NCBI GenBank assembly: GCA_902578775.1
Contig: CACHEF010000002.1
Location: 150,115-214,114, forward strand
DNA length: 64,000 nucleotides
Direction of reading: 5' to 3'
DNA from: an uncultured Pelagibacteraceae bacterium
GTDB lineage: Bacteria; Pseudomonadota; Alphaproteobacteria; Pelagibacterales; Pelagibacteraceae
Position 1 is the first letter of the stretch. Each line of letters begins with the position of its first letter. Under the pieces are notes generated by a model. The model saw only the letters and a program-made list of their open reading frames with translations. It had not been told where the DNA came from and did not search any database. Shown here piece after piece: positions 25,776-34,700 of the stretch. A program made the translations under genes and the position numbers.

Positions 25776-26717
25776 ATGAATAAATTTTTTCAAAAAGATT
25801 CAATAATTTTTAATAATCTTAGCAAAAAAAGATTTTTAATTACTGGTGGTTCTGGCATGCTAGCAAATTCATTTTTAAGGCAACTTAAGAAGTATACAAA
25901 AAATACAAAAATATATTGTTTAAGTAAAAATAAACTTGATGTATCAAAAAAAAATAGTTTTAATAAGTTTAAATTTGTTAAACCTGATTATATTATTCAT
26001 TGTGCAGCTTTAGTAAATGCAGATTTATGTGAAAAAAAAATTAAATTAGCAAAAAAAAATATTTACGACGGTACAAAAAATATTATTGAATTTGCGAAAA
26101 AAAATAAATCTAAAATTTTTTATCCACAATCTTTTTTAATTTATAAAAATTCAAATAAAAAAGTTAGTGAAAATACATCTCCTAAACCTTTGTCAGTTTA
26201 TGGCAAATATAAACTCAAATCTGAACAACTCATACTTAAATCTTATAAAAATTCTTTAATAGTTAGAATGGGTGGTTTTTTTGGTGGTGAAAAAATAGAT
26301 AATAATTTTGTTGGTAAAATCACTAGACATCTCTCTAGTCTTATTAAATCAGGTACAACAGAATTAAAAATTGGAGATAGAGTTTGGCAACCAACCTACA
26401 CTGAAGATTTAGCATATAATTCATTAGTTTTGTTAGCTCATAAAAAATTTGGAGTGTATAATATGGCATCGCAAGGTTATTGTTCGTTTTTTCAACTGAC
26501 TAAAAAAATTGTTGAATTTTTGAATTTATCAAAAAAAATTAAAATAAAAAAAATCAGCGCAAAAATACTCAATCAAAAAGAATTGGCAAAAAGACCGTCA
26601 AGATTAATAATGAATAATAAAAGATTAATTAGAGAAGGTCTTAATAGACAAAGAAATTGGAAATTAAGCTTAAAAGAATATTTATCAAATAAATATTTCA
26701 GAAACTTGTATAAATGA
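25776..26717 (+). CDS. RmlD-like NAD(P)-dependent sugar reductase/epimerase
   Basis: A 313-residue SDR. TGGSGMLANSFLRQL is the NAD loop, HCAALVNADLCE matches the RmlD-type HxAAxTxVDxxE segment, FYPQSFLIYKN replaces the usual serine motif, and SVYGKYKLKSEQ carries YxxxK. VRMGGFFGG and RVWQPTYTEDLA continue the RmlD pattern. It would reduce or epimerise a keto-sugar nucleotide. Its 3' end overlaps the OYE-family gene by four bases, so the two are probably translated together. It is a candidate for the final reduction of the CDP-linked deoxysugar. Confidence 0.8.
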   Translation: MNKFFQKDSIIFNNLSKKRFLITGGSGMLANSFLRQLKKYTKNTKIYCLSKNKLDVSKKNSFNKFKFVKPDYIIHCAALVNADLCEKKIKLAKKNIYDGTKNIIEFAKKNKSKIFYPQSFLIYKNSNKKVSENTSPKPLSVYGKYKLKSEQLILKSYKNSLIVRMGGFFGGEKIDNNFVGKITRHLSSLIKSGTTELKIGDRVWQPTYTEDLAYNSLVLLAHKKFGVYNMASQGYCSFFQLTKKIVEFLNLSKKIKIKKISAKILNQKELAKRPSRLIMNNKRLIREGLNRQRNWKLSLKEYLSNKYFRNLYK

Positions 26718-27757
26718 AATCGAAATTATTTTCAAAGTTTAATATAAATGGAATTGGTGAATTAAAAAATCGGTTTGTTATGTCCGCGATGACAAGAGGA
26801 TTTGCAGACAAAGAGCATTGTTCCACTAATGAAATTTCAAACTATTACGCTAAAAGAGCTAAAAATGGTGTGGGTCTGATTCTCACTGAGGGTATTATTG
26901 TTCATCCCTCTGGCGATGGATATAATAATGTACCCCATTTGTGTAACGAAAAACAAATGCAGAGCTGGAAAAAAGTGTGTGATAATGTTCATTCTTATAA
27001 TACTAAAATTTATGCACAACTTTGGCATTGTGGAAGAATTTCACATGAGGATTATACTAAAGGACATGATGTTGTAAGTTCTACTAACAATGCTGCGGGA
27101 GGTATAAATCGTCAAAATCAAAAACCTTATGGAAAACCGAGAGCTTTAGCTAAAAATGAAATGAATAAAATTTATGATATGTTTCAATATTCAGCTGAAT
27201 TATCTATTAAGGCTGGATTTGATGGTATTCAAATTCATATGGGACATGGATATTTAATCGATCAATTCTTAGATGCAAATGTTAATAATCGTCAAGATGA
27301 ATATGGGGGATCAATTGATAATAGAATAAGATTTTCATTAGAACTTTTAGAGTCATTAAAAAATAAAATAAACTTAGATCGAGTTTCAGTAAGAATATCA
27401 CCATCAAGAATAATGAATGGCTTATATGAATGGCCAGACAAATATTCAATGTTAACAAAACTTTTAAAAGAGTTTGATTTAATTGGATTAAGACAATTAG
27501 ACATAAGTTGTGCTAATTCAAATTATTATGAGACTTCTGGAAAAATAATTAGAGAAATAAGACATTTATGGCCTCACATTTTGATTGGTGGTGCATCATT
27601 AACAAAAAAAGAGGCCTTAGAAGAAGTCAATAAAGGATACTTGGATATGGTAACTTGGGGTAGAGCATTTATTGCAAATCCTAATTTAGTAGATTTAATG
27701 TTAAAAGATTTGCCTTTAAAAAAATTTGACAATTCTATGAGAGGGTCACTAATTTAG
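26714..27757 (+). CDS. Old Yellow Enzyme family NADH:flavin oxidoreductase
   Basis: A 347-residue FMN TIM-barrel. The N-terminus KNRFVMSAMTRGFAD holds the FMN-binding start, LTEGIIVHPSGDGY and AQLWHCGRISH follow, and the substrate-binding pair H175/H178 with Y180 lies in IHMGHGYLIDQFLD; NRQDEYGGSIDNRIRF is the family fingerprint. No C-terminal FeS or second flavin domain is present, so it is the short OYE form that reduces activated C=C bonds. It is coupled to the preceding reductase gene by a 4-base overlap and is 4 bases before rfbF. An OYE in a sugar-nucleotide operon is unusual; reduction of an unsaturated sugar intermediate is a possible reason. Confidence 0.85.
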   Translation: MKSKLFSKFNINGIGELKNRFVMSAMTRGFADKEHCSTNEISNYYAKRAKNGVGLILTEGIIVHPSGDGYNNVPHLCNEKQMQSWKKVCDNVHSYNTKIYAQLWHCGRISHEDYTKGHDVVSSTNNAAGGINRQNQKPYGKPRALAKNEMNKIYDMFQYSAELSIKAGFDGIQIHMGHGYLIDQFLDANVNNRQDEYGGSIDNRIRFSLELLESLKNKINLDRVSVRISPSRIMNGLYEWPDKYSMLTKLLKEFDLIGLRQLDISCANSNYYETSGKIIREIRHLWPHILIGGASLTKKEALEEVNKGYLDMVTWGRAFIANPNLVDLMLKDLPLKKFDNSMRGSLI

Positions 27758-27761
27758 AATT

Positions 27762-28532
27762 ATGAAAGTATTTATTTTATGTGGGGGTTATGGCACAAGA
27801 TTAGATCATGAGGGAACCTTAATAGCTAAACCAATGGTGCGTATTGGTAAAGATCCAATTTTAATGCACTTAATAAGGACTTATCATGACCAAGGATTTA
27901 AAGAATTTGTATTTTGTTTAGGGCATAAATCAAAGACAATTATAGATTATTTTTTAATTGAAAATAAAAGATATACAAAAAAAATTAATTCCAAAAAAAC
28001 CTACACAGAATTTTCTTTTAAATCAAAAAAACTAGAATTTAAAGGAAGCTTAATTTTTACTGGTTTAAAATCAGGAACCGGTGGGAGAATTAAAAAAGCC
28101 TATAATAAGTTAAAATTAAATGAAGATTTTTTAATGACATATGGTGATGGATTAGGAAATATTTCCATAAAAAAATTAATTAAATTTCATTATCGTAATA
28201 AATCTAAGGTAACATTGACTGCAGTAAGACCAAAACAAAGATACGGTGTTTTAAAAATAAATAAAAAAATAATTACAAACTTTAATAATGAAAATCAAAA
28301 AGCTGATACATATGTAAATGGTGGTTTTTTTGTAATTGATAAATCGGCTATTAAAACTATTGCTAATGATAAGATATATTGGGAACAACAACCGATGGTA
28401 TTTTATACAAAGAAAAAACAATTATTTGCTTTTAAGCATGAAGGTTTTTGGAAAAGTCTTGACACTTTAAAAGATAAAAATGATTTTAATAATTTGTATA
28501 AAAATAAAAAAAAAATTCCATGGAAAATTTAA
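27762..28532 (+). CDS. rfbF: Glucose-1-phosphate cytidylyltransferase
   Basis: A 256-residue nucleotidyltransferase forming CDP-glucose from CTP and glucose-1-phosphate. CGGYGTRLDHEGTLIAKPMV is the catalytic loop, LGHKSKTIIDYF, TGLKSGTGGRIKK, LMTYGDGLGN and VNGGFFVID match RfbF, whose usual length is 257. The stop lies 13 bases inside rfbG. It is the first dedicated step of the CDP-deoxysugar branch in this cluster. Confidence 0.94.
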   Translation: MKVFILCGGYGTRLDHEGTLIAKPMVRIGKDPILMHLIRTYHDQGFKEFVFCLGHKSKTIIDYFLIENKRYTKKINSKKTYTEFSFKSKKLEFKGSLIFTGLKSGTGGRIKKAYNKLKLNEDFLMTYGDGLGNISIKKLIKFHYRNKSKVTLTAVRPKQRYGVLKINKKIITNFNNENQKADTYVNGGFFVIDKSAIKTIANDKIYWEQQPMVFYTKKKQLFAFKHEGFWKSLDTLKDKNDFNNLYKNKKKIPWKI

Positions 28533-29593
28533 GAAAATTTTGGAAAAAAAAAAAAGTTTTGATAACTGGTCATACTGGTTTTAAGGGATCTTGGCTAAGT
28601 ATAATTTTAAATTTTCTGAATTCTAAAATATATGGTTATTCTTTAACCCCAAAAACAAATAGTTTATATATTAAATCAAAAATTAAAAATTGTTTTGCAG
28701 AGAGTGCTTATGGAGATATTAACGATTTAAATAAATTAAAAAAATTCATAAAAAGAATCAAACCTGAAATAATCTTTCACATGGCTGCTCAGCCATTAGT
28801 TTTGGACTCATACAAAGATCCTTTAAATACATTTTCAACAAACGTTTTAGGAACAGTTAATTTATTAGAAATAATAAAAAGCACTAATTCAATTAAATCA
28901 GTCGTAATTATTACAACTGATAAAGTTTATAAAATCAATAATAAAAACAAGGCCTATTCTGAAACTGACGAACTTGGTGGTTATGATCCGTATAGTTCAT
29001 CTAAGGTTTGTGCCGAGATAGCTGTAAATAGTTATGTACAATCTTTTTTCAACAAAACAAAACTTAAAAATAAAGTTGCAACTGCGAGAGCCGGAAACGT
29101 AATCGGTGGTGGAGATTTTGCAAAAAATAGATTGGTTCCAGATATTTTAAATGCATTAAATAAAAAAAGAAAACTTGTTATCAGAAATCCTAGTCAAATA
29201 AGACCTTGGCAACATGTCCTTGACCCTTTAATGGGATATTTGCTGTTAGCCGAAAAGCAATACAATGGAAAAATTAGGAGTTTAAATAATTGTTGGAATT
29301 TTGGTCCCGACAAAAGTAATTTTAAAAAAGTAATTGAAATTGTTAAATATATTAAAAAAAATTCAAAATTAGAATATAGAATAAAAAAAAATAAAAATTA
29401 TAAAGAAACAGATATTTTGAAATTAAATAGCTTTAAGACAAAAAAAATACTCGGATGGTTTACAAAATGGAGTATAAATGAGTCATTAAATAGAACTATT
29501 GAGTGGAATAATTTAGTAATTAAAGGTAAATCTGCCAAAAATATTTGTGAAAATCAATTTCTTGAGCTTTTAAAGACAAAAAAAATAAAGTAG
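28520..29593 (+). CDS. rfbG: CDP-glucose 4,6-dehydratase
   Basis: A 357-residue extended SDR converting CDP-glucose to CDP-4-keto-6-deoxyglucose. FWKKKKVLITGHTGFKGSWL is the diagnostic N-terminus, MAAQPLVLDSYKDP follows, ITTDKVYK supplies the catalytic threonine-aspartate-lysine motif, YDPYSSSKVCAE has YxxxK, and ARAGNVIGGGDFA with IRPWQHVLDPL completes it. It overlaps rfbF by 13 bases. The product is the substrate expected for the RfbH-like enzyme that follows 12 bases downstream. Confidence 0.95.
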   Translation: MENLRKFWKKKKVLITGHTGFKGSWLSIILNFLNSKIYGYSLTPKTNSLYIKSKIKNCFAESAYGDINDLNKLKKFIKRIKPEIIFHMAAQPLVLDSYKDPLNTFSTNVLGTVNLLEIIKSTNSIKSVVIITTDKVYKINNKNKAYSETDELGGYDPYSSSKVCAEIAVNSYVQSFFNKTKLKNKVATARAGNVIGGGDFAKNRLVPDILNALNKKRKLVIRNPSQIRPWQHVLDPLMGYLLLAEKQYNGKIRSLNNCWNFGPDKSNFKKVIEIVKYIKKNSKLEYRIKKNKNYKETDILKLNSFKTKKILGWFTKWSINESLNRTIEWNNLVIKGKSAKNICENQFLELLKTKKIK

Positions 29594-29605
29594 ACAAAGT
29601 TATTT

Positions 29606-30808
29606 ATGAAAAACAAATTAAGTAAAATTTCATATGGTAAAAATGTATATAATTTTGAGGAGATAAACGCAGTTTTAAAAACTTTGAAAAACTCCACTCA
29701 AATGGGTGTATCTGTAAATAAGTTTGAGACAAGAATTGCAAAATTATTCAATAAGAGATTTGGGCTAATGGTTAATTCTGGATCTTCTGCACTAATCCTT
29801 GCCTTAAAAGTATTAAATCTAAAAAAAGATAGTGAAGTTATAATTCCTTGTTTAAATTTTGGTACAGCAATCTCCTCGATTGTACTTAATAATCTTAAAC
29901 CTGTTTTTGTTGATTGTGAAGTAAATACCTTACAAATTGATATCAGTAAAATTGAAAAAAAAATTAATAAGAAAACAAAAGTATTATTGATACCTAATTT
30001 GATTGGTAATATTCCAGATTGGAGAAAAATTAAAAAAATTGCGAATAAATATAAACTTTTTATCATTGAAGATTCCGCCGATACTTTGGGCGCTACTATC
30101 AAATCAAAACCAACAGGTAAATACAGTGATATATCAATAACAAGTTTTTATGGATCACATATAATCAGTTGTGCAGGAAATGGTGGAATGTTTTTAACAA
30201 ATAATAAGAAATTTTTAGACCAAGCAAAAGTAATAAGAAGCTGGGGAAGAATGTCCACTTTAATAAAAGATTCTGAAAACATAAAAAAAAGACTTGGAAT
30301 AAAACTTAAAGGAGTTAATTATGACCAGAAATTTGTTTTTTCAGAAATAGGCTATAATTTTGAACCATCTGAGATTGGTGCCTCTTTTGGATTAATCCAG
30401 CTTAAAAAATTCAAAAAATTTAATTCTATAAGAAACAGAAATTTTAAAATGCATGTAGATTTCTTCAAAAAATTCAAAAAATATTTTATCGTTCCACAAG
30501 TTTTAAAAGGTATTAAAACAAATTTTCTTGCTTATCCAATAATAATTAAAGATAATAACTACTTTGGTAGAAAGGAACTTCAAATTTATTTAGAAAAAAA
30601 TAATATCCAAACTAGACCGATCTTTAGTGGAAATATCCTAAGACACCCTGCATTTTCTAATCTTGCCAATAAAAGAAACAAAATAACATCTTTTAAAAAT
30701 GCTGATTATATAATGAAACATGGAATTCTTATAGGTTGTCATCAAGGATTATCTACAAATAATATAGGCTATATCCACACAAAAATTTTAAATTTTATTA
30801 ATAAATAA
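29606..30808 (+). CDS. DegT/RfbH-like PLP-fold sugar 3-dehydrase with His in place of PLP lysine, no FeS cysteines
   Basis: A 400-residue DegT/DnrJ/EryC1-family protein. GSSALILALKVL, IIEDSADTLGA and ISITSFYGSHIISCAGNGG follow the family, but the residue that normally forms the PLP Schiff base is histidine (H185, codon at 30158-30160). Lys-to-His is the hallmark of sugar 3-dehydrases (RfbH/E1 and ColD), which use PMP. RfbH also has four cysteines for a 2Fe-2S centre after its RDWGRD segment; here the matching SWGRM stretch has none. TRPIFSGNILRHPAF near the C-terminus matches RfbH. It probably removes the 3-hydroxyl of CDP-4-keto-6-deoxyglucose by a ColD-like, iron-free mechanism. The mechanism is inference. 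Confidence 0.87.
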   Translation: MKNKLSKISYGKNVYNFEEINAVLKTLKNSTQMGVSVNKFETRIAKLFNKRFGLMVNSGSSALILALKVLNLKKDSEVIIPCLNFGTAISSIVLNNLKPVFVDCEVNTLQIDISKIEKKINKKTKVLLIPNLIGNIPDWRKIKKIANKYKLFIIEDSADTLGATIKSKPTGKYSDISITSFYGSHIISCAGNGGMFLTNNKKFLDQAKVIRSWGRMSTLIKDSENIKKRLGIKLKGVNYDQKFVFSEIGYNFEPSEIGASFGLIQLKKFKKFNSIRNRNFKMHVDFFKKFKKYFIVPQVLKGIKTNFLAYPIIIKDNNYFGRKELQIYLEKNNIQTRPIFSGNILRHPAFSNLANKRNKITSFKNADYIMKHGILIGCHQGLSTNNIGYIHTKILNFINK

Positions 30809-30833
30809 TTTAGATAATATTTATTTAATAAAT

Positions 30834-31799
30834 ATGACTCAAAAAAGAAAATTATTAATACTAGGTGGAAGTGGATTTATTGGTAAATCAATTGTTGAAT
30901 GCATTAAACAAAGAAAATTATCAAATCATAAAATAAATGAATTAATTTCAATTTCTAGATCTGATACGTATCAGGATTTTAATACTAATAAAATTAAATT
31001 TAAATTTATAAAAAAAAATATACTAAAATTAAAAAAAATTCCTGAGGTTGATTTTATAATTTATTGTTTAAGATCTGATAATATCAAAATAAGTGAAAAA
31101 TATTTTGGTCATTTTTTAAAGTTAATTAGAAAATATAAAAAAAAACCAAAAATTTTATTTACTAGCTCTGGTGCTGTTTATGGTAACAGATTATATAAAA
31201 AATCAGATAAACAAGTGAAATTCAGTGAAAATGATATCATTGACAAAAAAAAAATTAATAAACTTAATAAAAAAAAAATTAAATATGCTTTGGAGAAATT
31301 TCACATAGAAAAAAAATTTCGTAATCTTGGGAAAAAAAATTACAAAGTTTCAATTGCCAGATGTTTTAATTTTATTGGTAAAGAAATGGCCTATAGTAAT
31401 CAAGCAGTTGGGTCAATGATGAGAGATGTAATCAAAAATAAATCGATAATAAAACTCAATACAACAATGAATGTATATAGGGGATACTTAAATGATATTG
31501 ATATGGTTAATTGGCTATTTACAATAATGCATTATTCAAATTATAAATGTCCTGTCTTTAATGTAGGATCTAGTAAATCAATAAATATAAGAACATTGGC
31601 AAAATTAATAGCAAAAATATATAAAAAGAAGGTATTATTAAAAAAATTAAATAATAAAACGTTTGAATGTTATGTGCCATCAATTAACAAGGCTAAAAGA
31701 TTGCTTAAATTAAAAGATTCAATTAGTTTAAATAAATCAATTAATTTGATTAGGACTTACAAATATGAAAAAAATTTCTATAGTAACACCAACATTTAA
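30834..31799 (+). CDS. NAD(P)-dependent sugar epimerase/reductase (SDR)
   Basis: A 321-residue extended SDR. LGGSGFIGKSIVECI is the nucleotide loop, the serine motif is FTSSGAVYGNR, and YxxxK is in IKYALEKFH. ARCFNFIGKEMAY and the late NVGSSKSINIRTLAKLI are typical of CDP- or UDP-sugar epimerase-like reductases (for example CDP-abequose synthase or YerF type). The region between the serine motif and YxxxK is very Lys-rich. It overlaps the next gene by 35 bases and is a second candidate for final reduction of the CDP-deoxysugar. Confidence 0.8.
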   Translation: MTQKRKLLILGGSGFIGKSIVECIKQRKLSNHKINELISISRSDTYQDFNTNKIKFKFIKKNILKLKKIPEVDFIIYCLRSDNIKISEKYFGHFLKLIRKYKKKPKILFTSSGAVYGNRLYKKSDKQVKFSENDIIDKKKINKLNKKKIKYALEKFHIEKKFRNLGKKNYKVSIARCFNFIGKEMAYSNQAVGSMMRDVIKNKSIIKLNTTMNVYRGYLNDIDMVNWLFTIMHYSNYKCPVFNVGSSKSINIRTLAKLIAKIYKKKVLLKKLNNKTFECYVPSINKAKRLLKLKDSISLNKSINLIRTYKYEKNFYSNTNI

Positions 31800-32694
31800 C
31801 GAAGAAGAAAACATTGAGAGACTTTGTGAGGAAATACAATCAGTATTTAAAAATCTTAATTATGATTACGAACATATAGTTATTGATAATAATTCAACTG
31901 ACTCAACAATTACTAAATTAAGAGAATTAGCTAAAAATGATAAAAGATTAAAAGTTATAATTAATGCAAAAAATTATGGACATTTAAAATCGCCATATTA
32001 CGGAATTTTACAGTCAAGTGGAGATGCTTGTATTCTTATGGTTTCTGACTTTCAAGAACCGATTGAACTTATTCCTCAATACATAAAAAAATGGGAACAA
32101 GGTTCTAAAATAATCCTTTGTCAAAAAAATAACTCAGAAGAAAATAAAATATTTTTTTCATTGAGGAAATTATTTTATAATTTTATCAACAAAATTTCTG
32201 ATACAAAATTAAATATTAATACATCTGGAACAGGGTTGTTTGATAAAGAAGCAATCAATAGATTGAGACAAATTAATGATCCATACCCTTATTTCCGAGG
32301 TCTTGTCTCGGAATTAGGTTTTGAAATAGATATTATTGAATTTTATCAACCTTTGAGAAAACGTGGATCTACTAAGAATAATATTTTTACACTTTATGAT
32401 TTGGCTATACTTGGAATAGTAAAACATTCTAGAGCTCCTCTTAGGTTTATGACATTATTAGGATTTATTTCTAGTTTAATTTGCTTAGTAGTAGCTTTTG
32501 TTTATTTTATTTTAAAAGTATTATTTTGGGACTCTTTCACTTTTGGATCAGCACCCACAATATTAGGCTTATTCACAATAAGTTCCATTCAAATTATATT
32601 ATTAGGATTATTGGGTGAATATATAGGAATTATTCTTTTACATCAAAGAAACATGCCACTCGTTGTAGAAAAAGAAAGAATTAATTTCGAATAA
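31765..32694 (+). CDS. Membrane-anchored GT2 glycosyltransferase (GtrB/DPM1-like)
   Basis: A 309-residue enzyme. The GT-A domain opens with SIVTPTFNEEENIERLCEEI, then IDNNSTDST, MVSDFQEPIELI with the DxQEP metal motif, and GTGLFDKEAI. Two C-terminal membrane segments (about 228-250 and 262-285) end in GLLGEYIGIILLHQR, the normal form of polyprenyl-phosphate glycosyltransferases such as GtrB/ArnC. It likely loads a sugar on undecaprenyl phosphate. The ATG at 31765 is preceded by agga at 31752-31755 inside the previous gene. Confidence 0.9.
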   Translation: MKKISIVTPTFNEEENIERLCEEIQSVFKNLNYDYEHIVIDNNSTDSTITKLRELAKNDKRLKVIINAKNYGHLKSPYYGILQSSGDACILMVSDFQEPIELIPQYIKKWEQGSKIILCQKNNSEENKIFFSLRKLFYNFINKISDTKLNINTSGTGLFDKEAINRLRQINDPYPYFRGLVSELGFEIDIIEFYQPLRKRGSTKNNIFTLYDLAILGIVKHSRAPLRFMTLLGFISSLICLVVAFVYFILKVLFWDSFTFGSAPTILGLFTISSIQIILLGLLGEYIGIILLHQRNMPLVVEKERINFE

Positions 32695-32718
32695 AGATAA
32701 ATTTTAGAATAAAAAATT

Positions 32719-33615
32719 TTATTTATGTTTGTGTCTTGTTGATATTATATTCTTAATATACTCAACCAAACTCTTTTTACCAAAATGTCTATAAACTTTG
32801 TTTGAAAGATTCATTTTTGTTAAAGCAGATGAATATCTTTCTCCAGGTCGTTTCTTTAAAAATTTAATTTTTGATTTAAACATTTTTGCTACTTCAAAAA
32901 TTGAAAAACTTTTTTTATTTGATATAGAGTAATGTCTAGACATATTTTTTTTCCAAGCTAAATAACAAATTTCAACTGTGTCATCTATATGTGTAAATCT
33001 TCTTGATTGACTTCCAGGTAATACTACAGGTAAAGGTTTGTCTTTTTTAAATGCTTCCTCAAAAATACCTATAACTGTCGCCATTTTTCCTTTACATATT
33101 TGACCTGGTCCATAAACATTATAAAAATAAATAACCTCATATTTAAAATTAAACCATTTTTTTAAATTTTCTAATAATTCTAAGTTTTTGGCTTTTGTAA
33201 ATGCATATGGAGATAGATTTTTATCTGTTCCTCCATTACCGAGTGAGGCAGAAGTTGCTGAATAAATTAATTTTATTTTGTTAACTAAACAAAAATTAAA
33301 AACAGAATTAGTTCCTATGCTATTAGCATCAATGCATTTATTCATATTTACAAAACTTTGGTATATTCTTGCAAATTCACCAAAATGAAATACTGAGTGA
33401 ATTTTTTTAGGTTGTTTAATTATCGTACTTATATCTTTTGTTTCACCTTTAAAGTATTTTACTCTTTTATTCTTAATATGATTTTTTTTTGAACCAGATG
33501 AATAATTATCTAGACTAATTATATTAAATTTTGTTTTTTGAAGAAATAATCTAATCAAATTTGAACCAACAAAACCTGCACCACCAGTAATTAGTATACT
33601 TTTTTTACCACTCAT
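32719..33615 (-). CDS. UDP-glucose 4-epimerase-like NAD-dependent epimerase
   Basis: A 298-residue extended SDR with ITGGAGFVGSNLIRLF, LDNYSSGSKKNHI (a GalE-like start), the serine motif SATSASLGNGG and YAFTKAKN as YxxxK. YNVYGPGQ and GSQSRRFTHIDDTVE are usual in sugar-nucleotide epimerases. The segment between the two catalytic motifs is shorter than in GalE. It is on the opposite strand from the CDP-sugar genes and converges with the GT2 gene. Its substrate is not evident. Confidence 0.85.
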   Translation of the reverse strand: MSGKKSILITGGAGFVGSNLIRLFLQKTKFNIISLDNYSSGSKKNHIKNKRVKYFKGETKDISTIIKQPKKIHSVFHFGEFARIYQSFVNMNKCIDANSIGTNSVFNFCLVNKIKLIYSATSASLGNGGTDKNLSPYAFTKAKNLELLENLKKWFNFKYEVIYFYNVYGPGQICKGKMATVIGIFEEAFKKDKPLPVVLPGSQSRRFTHIDDTVEICYLAWKKNMSRHYSISNKKSFSIFEVAKMFKSKIKFLKKRPGERYSSALTKMNLSNKVYRHFGKKSLVEYIKNIISTRHKHK

Positions 33616-33691
33616 TATTTTACTTTAAGAATTGTATACACGATAATTTATTATTATTATTTATTATATATGTTATAGGGATACTTTTTAG

Positions 33692-34696
33692 ATGAAAATT
33701 AAAAAACTTAAACCCTTATTAATAAATATTTTTAAAAAACATGGTCTAAATATTAAACATGCAGAGATTTCTTCAAATGCGCTTTTAAATGCAGAATTAG
33801 TTGGAGCTTATGGACATGGCTTATCAAGATTGAAAATGTACTGTGACCGAATAAATAAAAAAGTTATTAATCCAAAGCCTAAAATTAAAATTAAAAAAAT
33901 TTCTCAGTCTATTTCTCATATAGACGCTAACAATAGTATTGGTTTTGTAGCTGCTGATATTGCTATTAAAAAAGCTATTCAAAATGCAAAAAAAACAGGA
34001 ATAGGATTGGTTGCGGTAAAAAATAGTGGACACTATGGTCTTTCAGGTTATTACGCTGAGCAAGCAGTTAAAAAGAATTTGATAACAATGATTTTTACAA
34101 ATGCCCCTCCAGCTGTAGCTCCTCATGGCGCGCTTAAAAGTTTGTTTGGAACTAACCCGATCTGCTTTGGGACACCTACAGGATCAAAAATCCCTTTTAT
34201 TCTAGATACATCTATTTCTATGATTAATAGAGGAAAGATAAGAGTTGCTGCAAGAAATAATCAAAAAATTCCTGAAGGTGTTGCATTAGATAAATTTGGT
34301 AAACCAACTACAGATGCAAAAAAAGCTCTTGAGGGTGTTCAATTACCAATAGCGGGCTTTAGAGGTTCTGGACTAGCTTGGATGGTGGATATTTTAAGTG
34401 GAGTATTAACTGGAGGGAACCATTCTGGAAAAGTTAAAGATCCATTTGATGATTTTTCAGGTCCACAAAATATTGGTCATTTGTTTATCACATTTAAAAC
34501 AAATTTATTTGTAAATAATTTTAATAATAGAATAATAAATAACATAAAAACAATTAAAAATTTGCCAAAAATAAAAGGAATAAAAGAAATAATGTATCCT
34601 GGTCAAAATAAGTATAAGAGATTTAAAATGAATTCAAAAAAAGAAATAAAAATCTCTCAGATTATTAGAAAAGATTTAAGAATTCTTCAAAATTAA
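33692..34696 (+). CDS. Ldh2/MDH2-family NAD(P)-dependent 2-hydroxyacid dehydrogenase (malate/lactate/sulfolactate type)
   Basis: A 334-residue protein of the non-Rossmann malate/L-lactate dehydrogenase family that includes ComC/SlcC sulfolactate dehydrogenase and ureidoglycolate dehydrogenase. Family motifs are GHGLSRLKMYCDRI, VAVKNSGHYGLSGYYAEQAV with the conserved His, TNAPPAVAPHGALKSLFGTNP and GFRGSGLAWMVDILSG. It is followed after four bases by the phosphate acyltransferase and then by a HisD-family dehydrogenase, which suggests an organic-acid or sulfonate catabolic unit. Substrate cannot be chosen by eye. Confidence 0.86.
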   Translation: MKIKKLKPLLINIFKKHGLNIKHAEISSNALLNAELVGAYGHGLSRLKMYCDRINKKVINPKPKIKIKKISQSISHIDANNSIGFVAADIAIKKAIQNAKKTGIGLVAVKNSGHYGLSGYYAEQAVKKNLITMIFTNAPPAVAPHGALKSLFGTNPICFGTPTGSKIPFILDTSISMINRGKIRVAARNNQKIPEGVALDKFGKPTTDAKKALEGVQLPIAGFRGSGLAWMVDILSGVLTGGNHSGKVKDPFDDFSGPQNIGHLFITFKTNLFVNNFNNRIINNIKTIKNLPKIKGIKEIMYPGQNKYKRFKMNSKKEIKISQIIRKDLRILQN

Positions 34697-34700
34697 AATT

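Noticed and set aside
29698..30102. Long antisense frame inside the RfbH-like gene
   Set aside because: It overlaps a gene with clear family motifs and its translation is composition-driven hydrophobic sequence without a domain. Similar antisense frames elsewhere were dropped for the same reason.
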